Of a stretch of 39,191 nucleotides of DNA, positions 33,178 through 39,191 are shown piece after piece. The notes beneath the pieces are model-generated. The model had not been told where the DNA came from. It worked only from the letters and a program-made list of their open reading frames with translations, and did not search any database. Source of the stretch: Deltaproteobacteria bacterium (lineage in GTDB: Bacteria > Myxococcota > B64-G9); the NCBI GenBank assembly GCA_019314375.1, contig JAFCZJ010000103.1, positions 1 through 39,191 of the forward strand. Reading direction: 5' to 3'. Within the stretch, counting starts at the first letter, position 1. Every line of letters starts with the position of its first letter. Both the position numbers and the translations under genes were made by a program.

Positions 33178-33207
33178 CGCATAGCCTGAAGGCCAGAAAA
33201 TTGTCAA
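33178..33207 (-). promoter_or_regulatory. possible RNase E/G promoter
   Basis: On the minus strand a perfect TTGACA (complement of 33202-33207), 18-bp spacer, TATGCG (complement of 33178-33183). The leader would be about 30-40 nt. Confidence 0.5.
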
Positions 33208-33246
33208 GGAACTGTTCAGGAAGCAAAAATAAATGAGAGAGGGGGG

Positions 33247-33275
33247 TTGACACCACATGAGAGACAATGTAGTGT
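33247..33275 (+). promoter_or_regulatory. possible promoter of the histone-like gene
   Basis: A perfect TTGACA (33247-33252) with 17-bp spacer and weak TAGTGT (33270-33275). Confidence 0.4.
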
Positions 33276-33453
33276 ATGGTCACGTCATCGCTCTTTGAAT
33301 TGGATTGTGAACCTTCGAAAAGGGTCAAGGAAAGGCCGATGTTGTTGACTCTCGGGGAAGGCTCCTTGTGGTAGCGCCGGAGAGGCGTCAATACGTGTGA
33401 AAAAGTAGCAGTACGAAACAGGCCACGAAGACAAAAACCAGGAGGGACGTACC

Positions 33454-33810
33454 ATGGCAGTGAAAAAAGCCGCGAAGAAGAAGGTAGCTAAGAAAAAGCC
33501 GGCCAAAAAGAAGGTAGCTAAGAAGAAAGTTGCCAAGAAAAAGGTAGCCAAGAAAAAGCCGGCGAAGAAGAAGGTAGCAAAGAAGAAGGTCGCGAAGAAG
33601 AAGGTCGCGAAGAAGAAGGTCGCGAAGAAGAAGGTCGCGAAGAAGAAGGTCGCGAAGAAGAAGGTCGCAAAGAAGAAGGTCGCAAAGAAGAAGGTCGCGA
33701 AGAAGAAGGTCGCGAAGAAGAAGGTCGTGAAGAAGAAGGTCGCGAAGAAGAAGGTCGCGAAGAAGAAGGTCGCGAAGAAGAAGCCTGCCAAGAAAGCCAA
33801 AAAGAAGTAA
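33454..33810 (+). CDS. lysine-repeat histone H1-like protein
   Basis: The 118-residue protein is almost entirely the pentapeptide KKKVA or KKKPA, about 60 percent lysine with no acidic or aromatic residue, encoded by 15-bp units. It will be a disordered DNA-binding polycation, in the style of histone H1, HctB and AlgP. AGGAGG precedes ATG 33454. It should bind and compact nucleic acid in the cytoplasm. The repeat count can change by slippage without losing frame. A terminator follows. It is divergent from RNase E/G. Confidence 0.9.
   Translation: MAVKKAAKKKVAKKKPAKKKVAKKKVAKKKVAKKKPAKKKVAKKKVAKKKVAKKKVAKKKVAKKKVAKKKVAKKKVAKKKVAKKKVAKKKVVKKKVAKKKVAKKKVAKKKPAKKAKKK
33469..33790 (+). repeat. 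15-bp minisatellite coding KKKVA
   Basis: More than twenty units, mostly AAGAAGAAGGTCGCG, with P-for-V variants at the start and end; synonymous GCA/GCT changes mark older units. Confidence 0.93.
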
Positions 33811-33870
33811 TTATTGGGAGCCGTCCAGAAGCGATTTTTCTGGCACCACAATCCAGCTATCACCCGTAGG

Positions 33871-33896
33871 GGCCCGGCCAAATGGTCGGGCCTTTT
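33871..33896 (+). terminator. terminator of the histone-like gene
   Basis: GGCCCGGCC (33871-33879), loop AAAT, GGTCGGGCC (33884-33892) with one G-T wobble, then TTTT. Confidence 0.85.
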
Positions 33897-33901
33897 CGGT
33901 T

Positions 33902-35031
33902 TCAATGGGGGCGCTTCCGCCTAAATGGATCGATGATGCCGGCCGTGCGAAGAAATCGATGGAGTCGGACGTAGGGATGCTCCTTGAGCCCGCCTTGTTC
34001 AAGTCTTGCCAGAGTAGAGCTCACGGCCCAATGGGCCGTCAGTAACGCGAGCGATAAGCAGACAATGAGTTTGAGCCCCATCGCCTCGCCAGCCCGCAGG
34101 GCTTCTCGGCCTGTAATCATCATGGCAAGTCTCAATAAAAAATAGGTCACAAAAGGAGCTGCTAGCGCATAGGCAAGGCGCCAGGTCCGTTTTTTCGGGG
34201 GTTTCGCTGAACTGTCGAACTGGATTGGGCTTAGAAAATCGACCCGGGTTTTGAATTTTGCGGCGGTGACAACAAACAGGCTGATGGCCAAGGCGGTCAA
34301 AGCCAGATGCCAGGCCAAGGTGTGCGAATCGACAGGTTCGCCACGTTGATAGAAGGGGGCGAAGCGTGAGAAGGCAACCACCAGACCTCCACTGGCGTTA
34401 AAGAGAGCATAAGGCAGTACGTTGTGTAGCCAAATGTACTTGTTTCGATTGATCTGAGCCGAGGTTTTTTCTCCTTCGATGGCGATTACGAAGCGACGCA
34501 AAGAGCGACGTGCGTGATGGTGTATCAGAAAGGGAAGAAAGGAAGAAACAACGCTGGCAGCCATCCGGCATAAAAGATGTGCTGAGACCGAAAGTAGGTA
34601 GAACCTTCTCCCAGGCGGCTTATGGCAAGTTGGATGGCTCCTGATAAGACGGCCAACAGGACTCCACTGAGCAGGACAGCAGGCCAAATGGAGTTGTTGA
34701 GGTTTTTGGGTTTGCCCTCCTGTAGCCATTTCCATTCGTTCAGGCTGGGCTCGAGTTTGCCGATTAGGAGTTTCCGTCGAATCTGCAACCGTGTCGAAAG
34801 GGTGGCCACAAATCCTGTGAAGAACCCACCCCAAAGCGTCATCCAGAAAGTGTATTGCTTGTCCACCTGTCCACCGACGGCCAGCCAGCGGAATCCAACC
34901 GATGCGCCGCTCCAAAGAAACAGCCACCAAAAAAGACCACTGCCGAGGCAAAGGCGGAGGCTTGCTTGCTTGAGATCCTGTGTTCGCTTGTTTTTGACTG
35001 TGGACGAATCCATGATTGATTTACATATCAT
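33902..35031 (-). pseudogene. polytopic membrane protein gene split by an 8-bp tandem duplication
   Basis: The reading frame from ATG 35031 (AGGA upstream) runs to a stop just after 34525 (168 residues, ending FLPFFPF). A second frame continues to 33902. Between them TTTCTTCC occurs twice in tandem on the minus strand (34533-34548 on plus). Taking out one copy restores a single 373-residue frame: AGWLPALFLPF then LIHHHARRSLRRF. The whole product would have about eight membrane helices (for example WPAVLLSGVLLAVLSGAI, LALTALAISLFVV, LKLIVCLSLALLTAHW). The family is unknown. It is either broken, phase-variable, or shows a sequencing duplication. Whether it is expressed is not known. Confidence 0.85.
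34533..34548. repeat. 8-bp tandem repeat causing the frameshift
   Basis: GGAAGAAA on the plus strand is present twice (34533-34540, 34541-34548); loss of one copy restores the membrane protein frame. Confidence 0.95.
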
Positions 35032-35083
35032 GAGGAATTCCTCTAGCCCAAGGCTAACACTGCATAATACGCCGCAGCATAAC

Positions 35084-35134
35084 GTGGCATTAACGAATCA
35101 GAAAACGATTCAGAAAACGATTCGTAAATGCCAC
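35084..35134. repeat. 16-bp inverted repeat with internal 12-bp tandem repeat
   Basis: GTGGCATTAACGAATC (35084-35099) and GATTCGTAAATGCCAC (35119-35134) pair with one mismatch. In the loop and overlapping the arms, CAGAAAACGATT is duplicated in tandem (35099-35110, 35111-35122). A second inverted repeat, GAGTCAG (35152-35158) and CTGACTC (35179-35185), follows. This lies upstream of the GH3 gene and may be a regulatory or transcript-folding element. Confidence 0.75.
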
Positions 35135-35207
35135 TAACTGTTCAGGATTGTGAGTCAGCAAGCCTTGTGGTAACTCTTCTGACTCGGTCTAAGCTTAGGA
35201 GGCAACA

Positions 35208-36962
35208 TTGAATTTGCTTGATCAGGCACTTGCTGCAGCCGTCTTGGTGACATGGCGGTCGATCATTCCTCGAATTCCTCCGGATGTCGTTCGAGTTTTG
35301 GCTCGGACTTTGTTTTCAAAATCCTGGGGACGTTTTCAGAGGGCGACGGCTCAGCCGGCTGAGGCGCAGAAATCTCGATTGCTGGAGATAATCGATCGCA
35401 ATCGTGACACCGTCTTTGGTCGCGAGCACGGCTTTGGCGATATTCGAAGCATTGCAGATTTTCGAAGTCGGGTTCCCATCATGCGCTATGAGGATTTGGA
35501 GCCTTACATCAAGCGGATGATGCGTGGGGAAAAAAACGTTTTGTTGGCCGATGAGGTGAAATTTTTTGCCCGCACAAGTGGTACGACAGGTGCAGCCAAG
35601 TACATCCCTGTGACCCAAACTTATTTGGAGGAATATCGTGCGGGGCGTCGCATCTGGTTGCGTCAGGTCGCCCAGGTTTTTCCTGGCTTGGTTAGAGGCA
35701 CCTTGTTGACCATGCACTCTCCTAAGATTGAGGGGCGAACTGAATCGGGTATTCCCTTTGGCTCGATAACTGTGGCCATGGGCGCTTCGGACCAGGGTGG
35801 TCAGACTGGGCGATTGCCATTGCTGAGTCCTTTGCAGAAAATCCCAATGCGTATCTTCTTTTTGGAGGATTTTGAGACCAAGTACTATGCCTTGCTGCGT
35901 ACTGCCGTAGAGACTGACATCGCGATGATGGCGGCCATCAATCCCTCGACCTTGATATTGATGTGTCAGAAGTTGACTGAGTTCGCACCCGCCATCATTG
36001 AGGACTGCGAGAAAGGAAGCATCAGGTCTGATCTTGATTTGGGTCAGGAACTGCGTGCGGAATTAGAGAGTCGATTCAAGCCCGCACCGGAGATTGCGCA
36101 GCGTTTGCGGGCGTCCCTTGCAGCACATGGCCGTGTTCGACCCATTGATATTTGGCCTAACCTTTGTGGTTTGCTTAGCTGGAAAGGTGGATCTGCTCCT
36201 TTCTATCTGCGTCAGTTTCCTGAGTGGTTTGGGCAACTCCCCGTAATGGACTATGGATATGCGGCAACCGAAGGAAGTTTCTCCATCGTCATGTCGGCGG
36301 AAGGGAGCAAGGGAGTGGCCAACGTCATGGGGCATTTTCTTGAGTTTATTCCGGAGGAGAGGCGTCATGAGAGCGCGCCGCCAGTTTTGAACCTGGACGA
36401 GTTGGAGATAGGGAAGCGGTATTATGTGCTCATCACAGGATCCCATGGCCTGATGCGGTACGACATCAACGATGTGGTGGAGGTTGTTGGGCGCTACAAG
36501 AACACGCCAGAGATTGTCTTCTGCCACAAAGGTGGCAACATGATTTCTTATACAGGAGAGAAGATTGGCGAGAGTCATGTGGTCATGGCCGTTAGCGGGG
36601 CGCAGGAGCAATGCGACATAGACCTGAATGGTTTCTTGGTGACGGTTCGAACGGACAGTGCCACGCCTCGGTACATTTTTGCAGTGGAGCCTTCGTCTGG
36701 AGCAAATGAGGCCGATTTACGGGCCCTACTTCATGCCTGCGAGGCCGGCTTGCGGGATGCCAATATCGAGTATGCAGCCAAGCGAGATTCAAATAGGTTG
36801 GCGGATCCATGGCTACAAGTGGTGTCGACAGGGGCCTTCGAGCGAACCCGCAAGGCCAGGATTGACGCAGGAGCCTTTGATTCGCATGTCAAGGTCCCTC
36901 ATCTTGCGCAAGATCCAGGGGAAGTTGCGAAGATGGGGATTGAGAGGACGGTTACCTGGTGA
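35208..36962 (+). CDS. GH3-family acyl-adenylating enzyme
   Basis: The 584-residue protein begins at TTG 35208 with AGGAGG at 35197-35202. It shows the ANL-superfamily motifs as they occur in GH3 proteins: FARTSGTTGAAKYIPVT (P-loop, residues about 120-136), MDYGYAATEGSF (about 345-356), and GLMRYDINDVVEVVG (about 405-419). GH3 enzymes adenylate a carboxylate and link it to an amino acid or other nucleophile; the bacterial members have unknown substrates. An N-terminal hydrophobic stretch could touch the membrane. It is followed by a HAD hydrolase with a 4-nt overlap. Confidence 0.92.
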   Translation: MNLLDQALAAAVLVTWRSIIPRIPPDVVRVLARTLFSKSWGRFQRATAQPAEAQKSRLLEIIDRNRDTVFGREHGFGDIRSIADFRSRVPIMRYEDLEPYIKRMMRGEKNVLLADEVKFFARTSGTTGAAKYIPVTQTYLEEYRAGRRIWLRQVAQVFPGLVRGTLLTMHSPKIEGRTESGIPFGSITVAMGASDQGGQTGRLPLLSPLQKIPMRIFFLEDFETKYYALLRTAVETDIAMMAAINPSTLILMCQKLTEFAPAIIEDCEKGSIRSDLDLGQELRAELESRFKPAPEIAQRLRASLAAHGRVRPIDIWPNLCGLLSWKGGSAPFYLRQFPEWFGQLPVMDYGYAATEGSFSIVMSAEGSKGVANVMGHFLEFIPEERRHESAPPVLNLDELEIGKRYYVLITGSHGLMRYDINDVVEVVGRYKNTPEIVFCHKGGNMISYTGEKIGESHVVMAVSGAQEQCDIDLNGFLVTVRTDSATPRYIFAVEPSSGANEADLRALLHACEAGLRDANIEYAAKRDSNRLADPWLQVVSTGAFERTRKARIDAGAFDSHVKVPHLAQDPGEVAKMGIERTVTW

Positions 36963-37639
36963 ATCGAAAAATTGACGCGGTTTGCTTTGATGTAGACGGT
37001 ACGCTGTATAGCATTCGCAGAATGGTCCTCGAAAACCTGCGAGCGATATGGCCCATGAGGGCAACATTTCGCGAGCTGCACAGGGTTCGAGATTTGCTCA
37101 GGCTCAGAGAGCATCCCGTTGAAGATTTTCGGCAATTGCAGGCTGAGCGTTTTGCCTTGGAGCATGGTGGCAATGTGACTCAGGCCATGCAAAGAATCGA
37201 AGAGGTCATCGAGGGGTCTTGGATGGATCTTTTTGCCCAAGGTCATGTCCGGTCAGATGAGGGGATGGCGGTTGCCTTGCGGGTTTTGCAAACGCGCGGT
37301 TTGCGATTGGCTCTGATGAGTGACTATCCGATAGAAGAGAAGCCTGGAGGTCTGGGATTGGCGGATATTGATTTTTCTGTTTGCATCAATGCGGAGGATG
37401 TCGGTGCCCTGAAGCCGCACCCGCGGCCTTTCCTTGCAGTGGCCGAGGCCTTGGATGTGGCTCCTGGGCGAATTCTCTATGTCGGAGACAGGGAAGCTTA
37501 TGACGTGGAAGGGGCACTGGGGGTGGGCATGTTGGCTGCTCGGATTTATCGAAAGAAAAGACCCCAGACACGTGCCTTGTTTGCGTTCAAGCGTTGGGCG
37601 TTACTGATCAGGCTCATGGAATGGAAGAGATTAATCTAG
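36959..37639 (+). CDS. HAD-superfamily hydrolase
   Basis: The start GTG 36959 overlaps the GH3 stop. The 226-residue protein has DVDGT near residue 10 (nucleophile and acid/base aspartates), LMSDYP near 118-123 (Ser of motif II), ALKPHPRPF with the motif III lysine, and VGDREAYDVEGA for motif IV. It is a class I HAD phosphatase with a helical cap between motifs I and II. Translational coupling suggests it works with the GH3 enzyme, perhaps removing a phosphate from its substrate or product. The substrate is unknown. Confidence 0.9.
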   Translation: MNRKIDAVCFDVDGTLYSIRRMVLENLRAIWPMRATFRELHRVRDLLRLREHPVEDFRQLQAERFALEHGGNVTQAMQRIEEVIEGSWMDLFAQGHVRSDEGMAVALRVLQTRGLRLALMSDYPIEEKPGGLGLADIDFSVCINAEDVGALKPHPRPFLAVAEALDVAPGRILYVGDREAYDVEGALGVGMLAARIYRKKRPQTRALFAFKRWALLIRLMEWKRLI

Positions 37640-37645
37640 CCGATT

Positions 37646-37683
37646 TTGCCTGCTGAAGCAGACCTTGCCTGCGAAAGCAGACC
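37646..37683 (+). repeat. tandem 19-bp mini-hairpin repeat
   Basis: TTGCCTGCTGAAGCAGACC (37646-37664) is followed by TTGCCTGCGAAAGCAGACC (37665-37683), two mismatches. Each can form a short stem (CTGC...GCAG), with a GAAA loop in the second copy. It lies between the HAD gene and the gene at 37745. Confidence 0.85.
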
Positions 37684-37744
37684 TTGCCAGATGATTCGAA
37701 TTTGCGATATGTAGAGTTTACACCTTTGCGGGAGGGCTGTCCCC

Positions 37745-38710
37745 ATGAAGAAAATTCTTGTTCCGTTGCTCTTGATTGGCGTTTCAGCAGGTCTTAGCTA
37801 TCTGGTGGCTGGTTGGACCATCCGAGCCGAGGTAGAGAAAGAGTTCTCGTATCGTGCCGACGTGCTGGAGACCCAGATCGAGTTCATGCGCAACAATTCG
37901 GCCTTGAGGCCAATTCTCGATATGCAGCAGCGACCGGATTTGCAGAAGTACCTGAACGAAGTCAATGTCTTGGTGAATTGGTATTTTAAGAATCCAGCCA
38001 AGAAACTTTGGGAGAAGCACGCTGACCTCAAAGACCCAGAGGCTATCATCAAGAAATACAGGGCGGATGCGGCTGTGGAGGGGAAGAAGCAGCGGAAAGC
38101 CCAAGGAAACCTGCCTATTCGTGAGGAGTGTTTTCAGATCAGCAAGGGGATTTATGACGCTTTGAAGGCTGGGACCTACAAGGCTGTAGCCAGCGCCTAC
38201 AAGGGCTCTGTGCGCCTGGATATCCACAAGGTGGTCTTGGACAACAACAAGCTCAAATGGGAAATTGTTGTATGGGGCGGGATCGGTGACATCGTTTATG
38301 ATGGATGGACCATGCGTCTCTTTAAGCCCAAGGATCCGAAAGTGATAGCAGAGTATGAGAAAGAGTTGGCTCGCTTGAAAAGGAGAGGCAGGGAGGTGCC
38401 GCCTGACTTGATTGACCCCCGAACTCAGTCTGATGCGGAGAGTCGTTCTGCGAGCAAGGCTCCTGTATTGCCGCCGTTCTACGGCTCTGACTACATTCCA
38501 GACTTCCCAGCCGGTGCGCAATTGAACTATTTCGTCACTCCCTCCTGTATTCCAGGTGCTGATAAGATGGAAATCAAATTCATGCTGAAAGTCCGCGCCA
38601 TGTCAGGACAGGATCAGACAATGGAGTTCGCCTTCGAAATGCCCGTAGACGCTTCCTGGAAAGGAAGTTGGGACGGCGTCCGTTCCGTCGAGGCAGCTGG
38701 CACGTATTAG
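37745..38710 (+). CDS. membrane-anchored or exported protein of unknown function
   Basis: The 321-residue product starts with ATG 37745 after GGGAGGG. Residues 1-24 (MKKILVPLLLIGVSAGLSYL) are an uncleaved signal anchor or a signal peptide. The rest is Lys/Glu-rich, with a helical N-terminal third, a beta segment (VRLDIHKVVLDNNKLKWEIVVW) and a Pro-rich stretch (KAPVLPPFYGSDYIP). Two cysteines are present, at about residues 129 and 267. I do not recognise the family. No promoter is clear; the tandem mini-hairpins lie upstream. Confidence 0.72.
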   Translation: MKKILVPLLLIGVSAGLSYLVAGWTIRAEVEKEFSYRADVLETQIEFMRNNSALRPILDMQQRPDLQKYLNEVNVLVNWYFKNPAKKLWEKHADLKDPEAIIKKYRADAAVEGKKQRKAQGNLPIREECFQISKGIYDALKAGTYKAVASAYKGSVRLDIHKVVLDNNKLKWEIVVWGGIGDIVYDGWTMRLFKPKDPKVIAEYEKELARLKRRGREVPPDLIDPRTQSDAESRSASKAPVLPPFYGSDYIPDFPAGAQLNYFVTPSCIPGADKMEIKFMLKVRAMSGQDQTMEFAFEMPVDASWKGSWDGVRSVEAAGTY

Positions 38711-39055
38711 AGTTTGATTAGGGGGGGTGGGTTGGGGATTAGCGAACTGCTTGTGAGGAAAACCTATTCGGACTTGGGTGTTTGAAAAGGGACGGAGGCC
38801 TAGTCTCCAAAATCTTTGACGATTTTCAATCGTATGACCAGAAAAGGGGAAAAGGGGTGCCCATTGGGCGAGAACGGAGTTGCGTTCATTGACTCTTGTC
38901 GGGTGAGGGTCGTTTTATCGAGTTGCTTCGACCGATAGACAGATGAAGACCTAGGGGATCATAAATCGAACAAACGTCGGCCGTCTTCCCTGTCATTCGA
39001 GCTGTAGATTGACGGCAGCAGGAGCGTCGCGAACGGGATGGAGGTCAGTAGTCTA
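38711..39055. other. 345-bp region without a recognisable gene
   Basis: No open frame with a ribosome site, tRNA or strong terminator is visible on either strand. It separates the plus-strand gene ending at 38710 and the minus-strand gene ending at 39056, so it would hold 3' ends. A small RNA cannot be excluded. Confidence 0.45.
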
Positions 39056-39191
39056 TTAAGATGTATCAGGCGGATCATCGGCAGAAGAAGCCTTCTTCTT
39101 TTTCCGCATCCAGTCCCGCAGTTGATTGCGCATCGCTTCGACCCACAAATCTCCACCAATGAAATGGCCGCGAGTCTTCTTGGGATCGGGC
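39056..39191 (-). CDS. 3' end of an unidentified protein gene
   Basis: The minus-strand frame entering from the right edge codes about 44 residues, with FIGGDLWVEAMRNQLRDWM followed by a Lys-rich stretch and DDPPDTS, and stops at TAA (39056-39058). It reads like genuine protein: a Trp-rich helix and then a basic, polar C-terminal tail. I do not recognise the family from this fragment. Confidence 0.6.
   Translation of the reverse strand, partial: PDPKKTRGHFIGGDLWVEAMRNQLRDWMRKKKKASSADDPPDTS

Larger units (their letters stand above)
33140..33453. other. 314-bp divergent intergenic region between RNase E/G and histone-like genes
   Basis: Holds promoters for both directions (33178-33207 minus; 33247-33275 plus). 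If the latter is used, the histone-like mRNA has a leader of about 170 nt before ATG 33454. I see no small open reading frame with a ribosome site or recognisable riboswitch in it. Confidence 0.6.

Noticed and set aside
30215..33790. Regular repeats that might suggest CRISPR
   Set aside because: Units are 15-18 bp, in tandem without spacers, and coding.
33285..33905. Minus-strand ORF rich in Phe and Ala (FFFAT repeats), 206 codons
   Set aside because: It is the antisense of the KKKVA repeat gene; the repeat unit has no stop in this frame. It has no good start or family pattern.
35032..35043. Perfect 12-bp palindrome GAGGAATTCCTC
   Set aside because: It overlaps the ribosome site of the broken membrane gene and may be regulatory, but a 12-bp palindrome in a short region is not strong by itself.

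Overview
The window looks like chromosome of a Gram-negative bacterium of the Myxococcota/deltaproteobacterial type. This is inferred from content: many lipobox-bearing secreted proteins, SBBP beta-propeller and EGF-like modules, a DUF4388 (PATAN) protein with J and TPR domains, a PEGA-domain pseudokinase, a PP2C phosphatase fused to a cyclic-nucleotide-binding domain, a DUF4912/GH57 pair, and an acyl-CoA dehydrogenase with Gct-type CoA transferase subunits. There is no rRNA, tRNA, CRISPR array, transposase or phage gene that I can see. The species cannot be named from the sequence.

Layout. 1-297: 5' part of a MurU-like nucleotidyltransferase. 0.5-5.6 kb: envelope lipoproteins, a small secreted protein and a zinc-finger-less DnaJ. 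5.7-13.7 kb (minus): a beta-propeller lipoprotein, a two-subunit CoA transferase, a patatin-like lipase, a nucleotidyltransferase-fold protein and an acyl-CoA dehydrogenase; the last has its own promoter under a perfect palindromic operator. 14.2-19.0 kb (minus): PATAN-J-TPR protein, DUF4912 protein and GH57 alpha-glucan branching enzyme as one tight operon. 19.1-22.4 kb (plus): outer-membrane-like protein, DUF2007/membrane protein and pseudokinase-PEGA protein, with 4-nt overlaps. 22.4-25.1 kb: a 54-residue secreted peptide gene, a deoxynucleoside kinase, a lipoprotein and a Pro/Ala-rich exported protein. 25.2-28.0 kb: a lipoprotein with tandem thioredoxin-fold domains, divergent from an SPL-like radical SAM gene whose promoter carries a LexA-type palindrome. 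28.1-30.9 kb: PP2C-cNMP phosphatase and PilZ protein, convergent, separated by a winged-helix gene flanked by 31-bp direct repeats. 30.9-33.8 kb: RNase E/G with a repeat-built charged tail, divergent from a lysine-repeat histone-like gene. 33.9-35.0 kb: a membrane protein gene broken by an exact 8-bp tandem duplication. 35.2-38.7 kb: GH3-family adenylating enzyme, HAD hydrolase and an anchored protein of unknown function. The right end holds the 3' end of an unidentified minus-strand gene.

Most notable points: (1) a winged-helix gene that appears to have been inserted between two convergent genes, duplicating 31 bp that include both stop codons; (2) an apparently LexA-controlled, probably leaderless radical SAM DNA-repair gene; (3) a membrane protein gene put out of frame by a reversible-looking 8-bp duplication; (4) in-frame minisatellites in three adjacent genes (PilZ, RNase E/G, histone-like), including alternating acidic and basic blocks in the RNase E tail; (5) a pseudokinase-PEGA operon. 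All functional statements come from motif recognition by eye; no database search was run.
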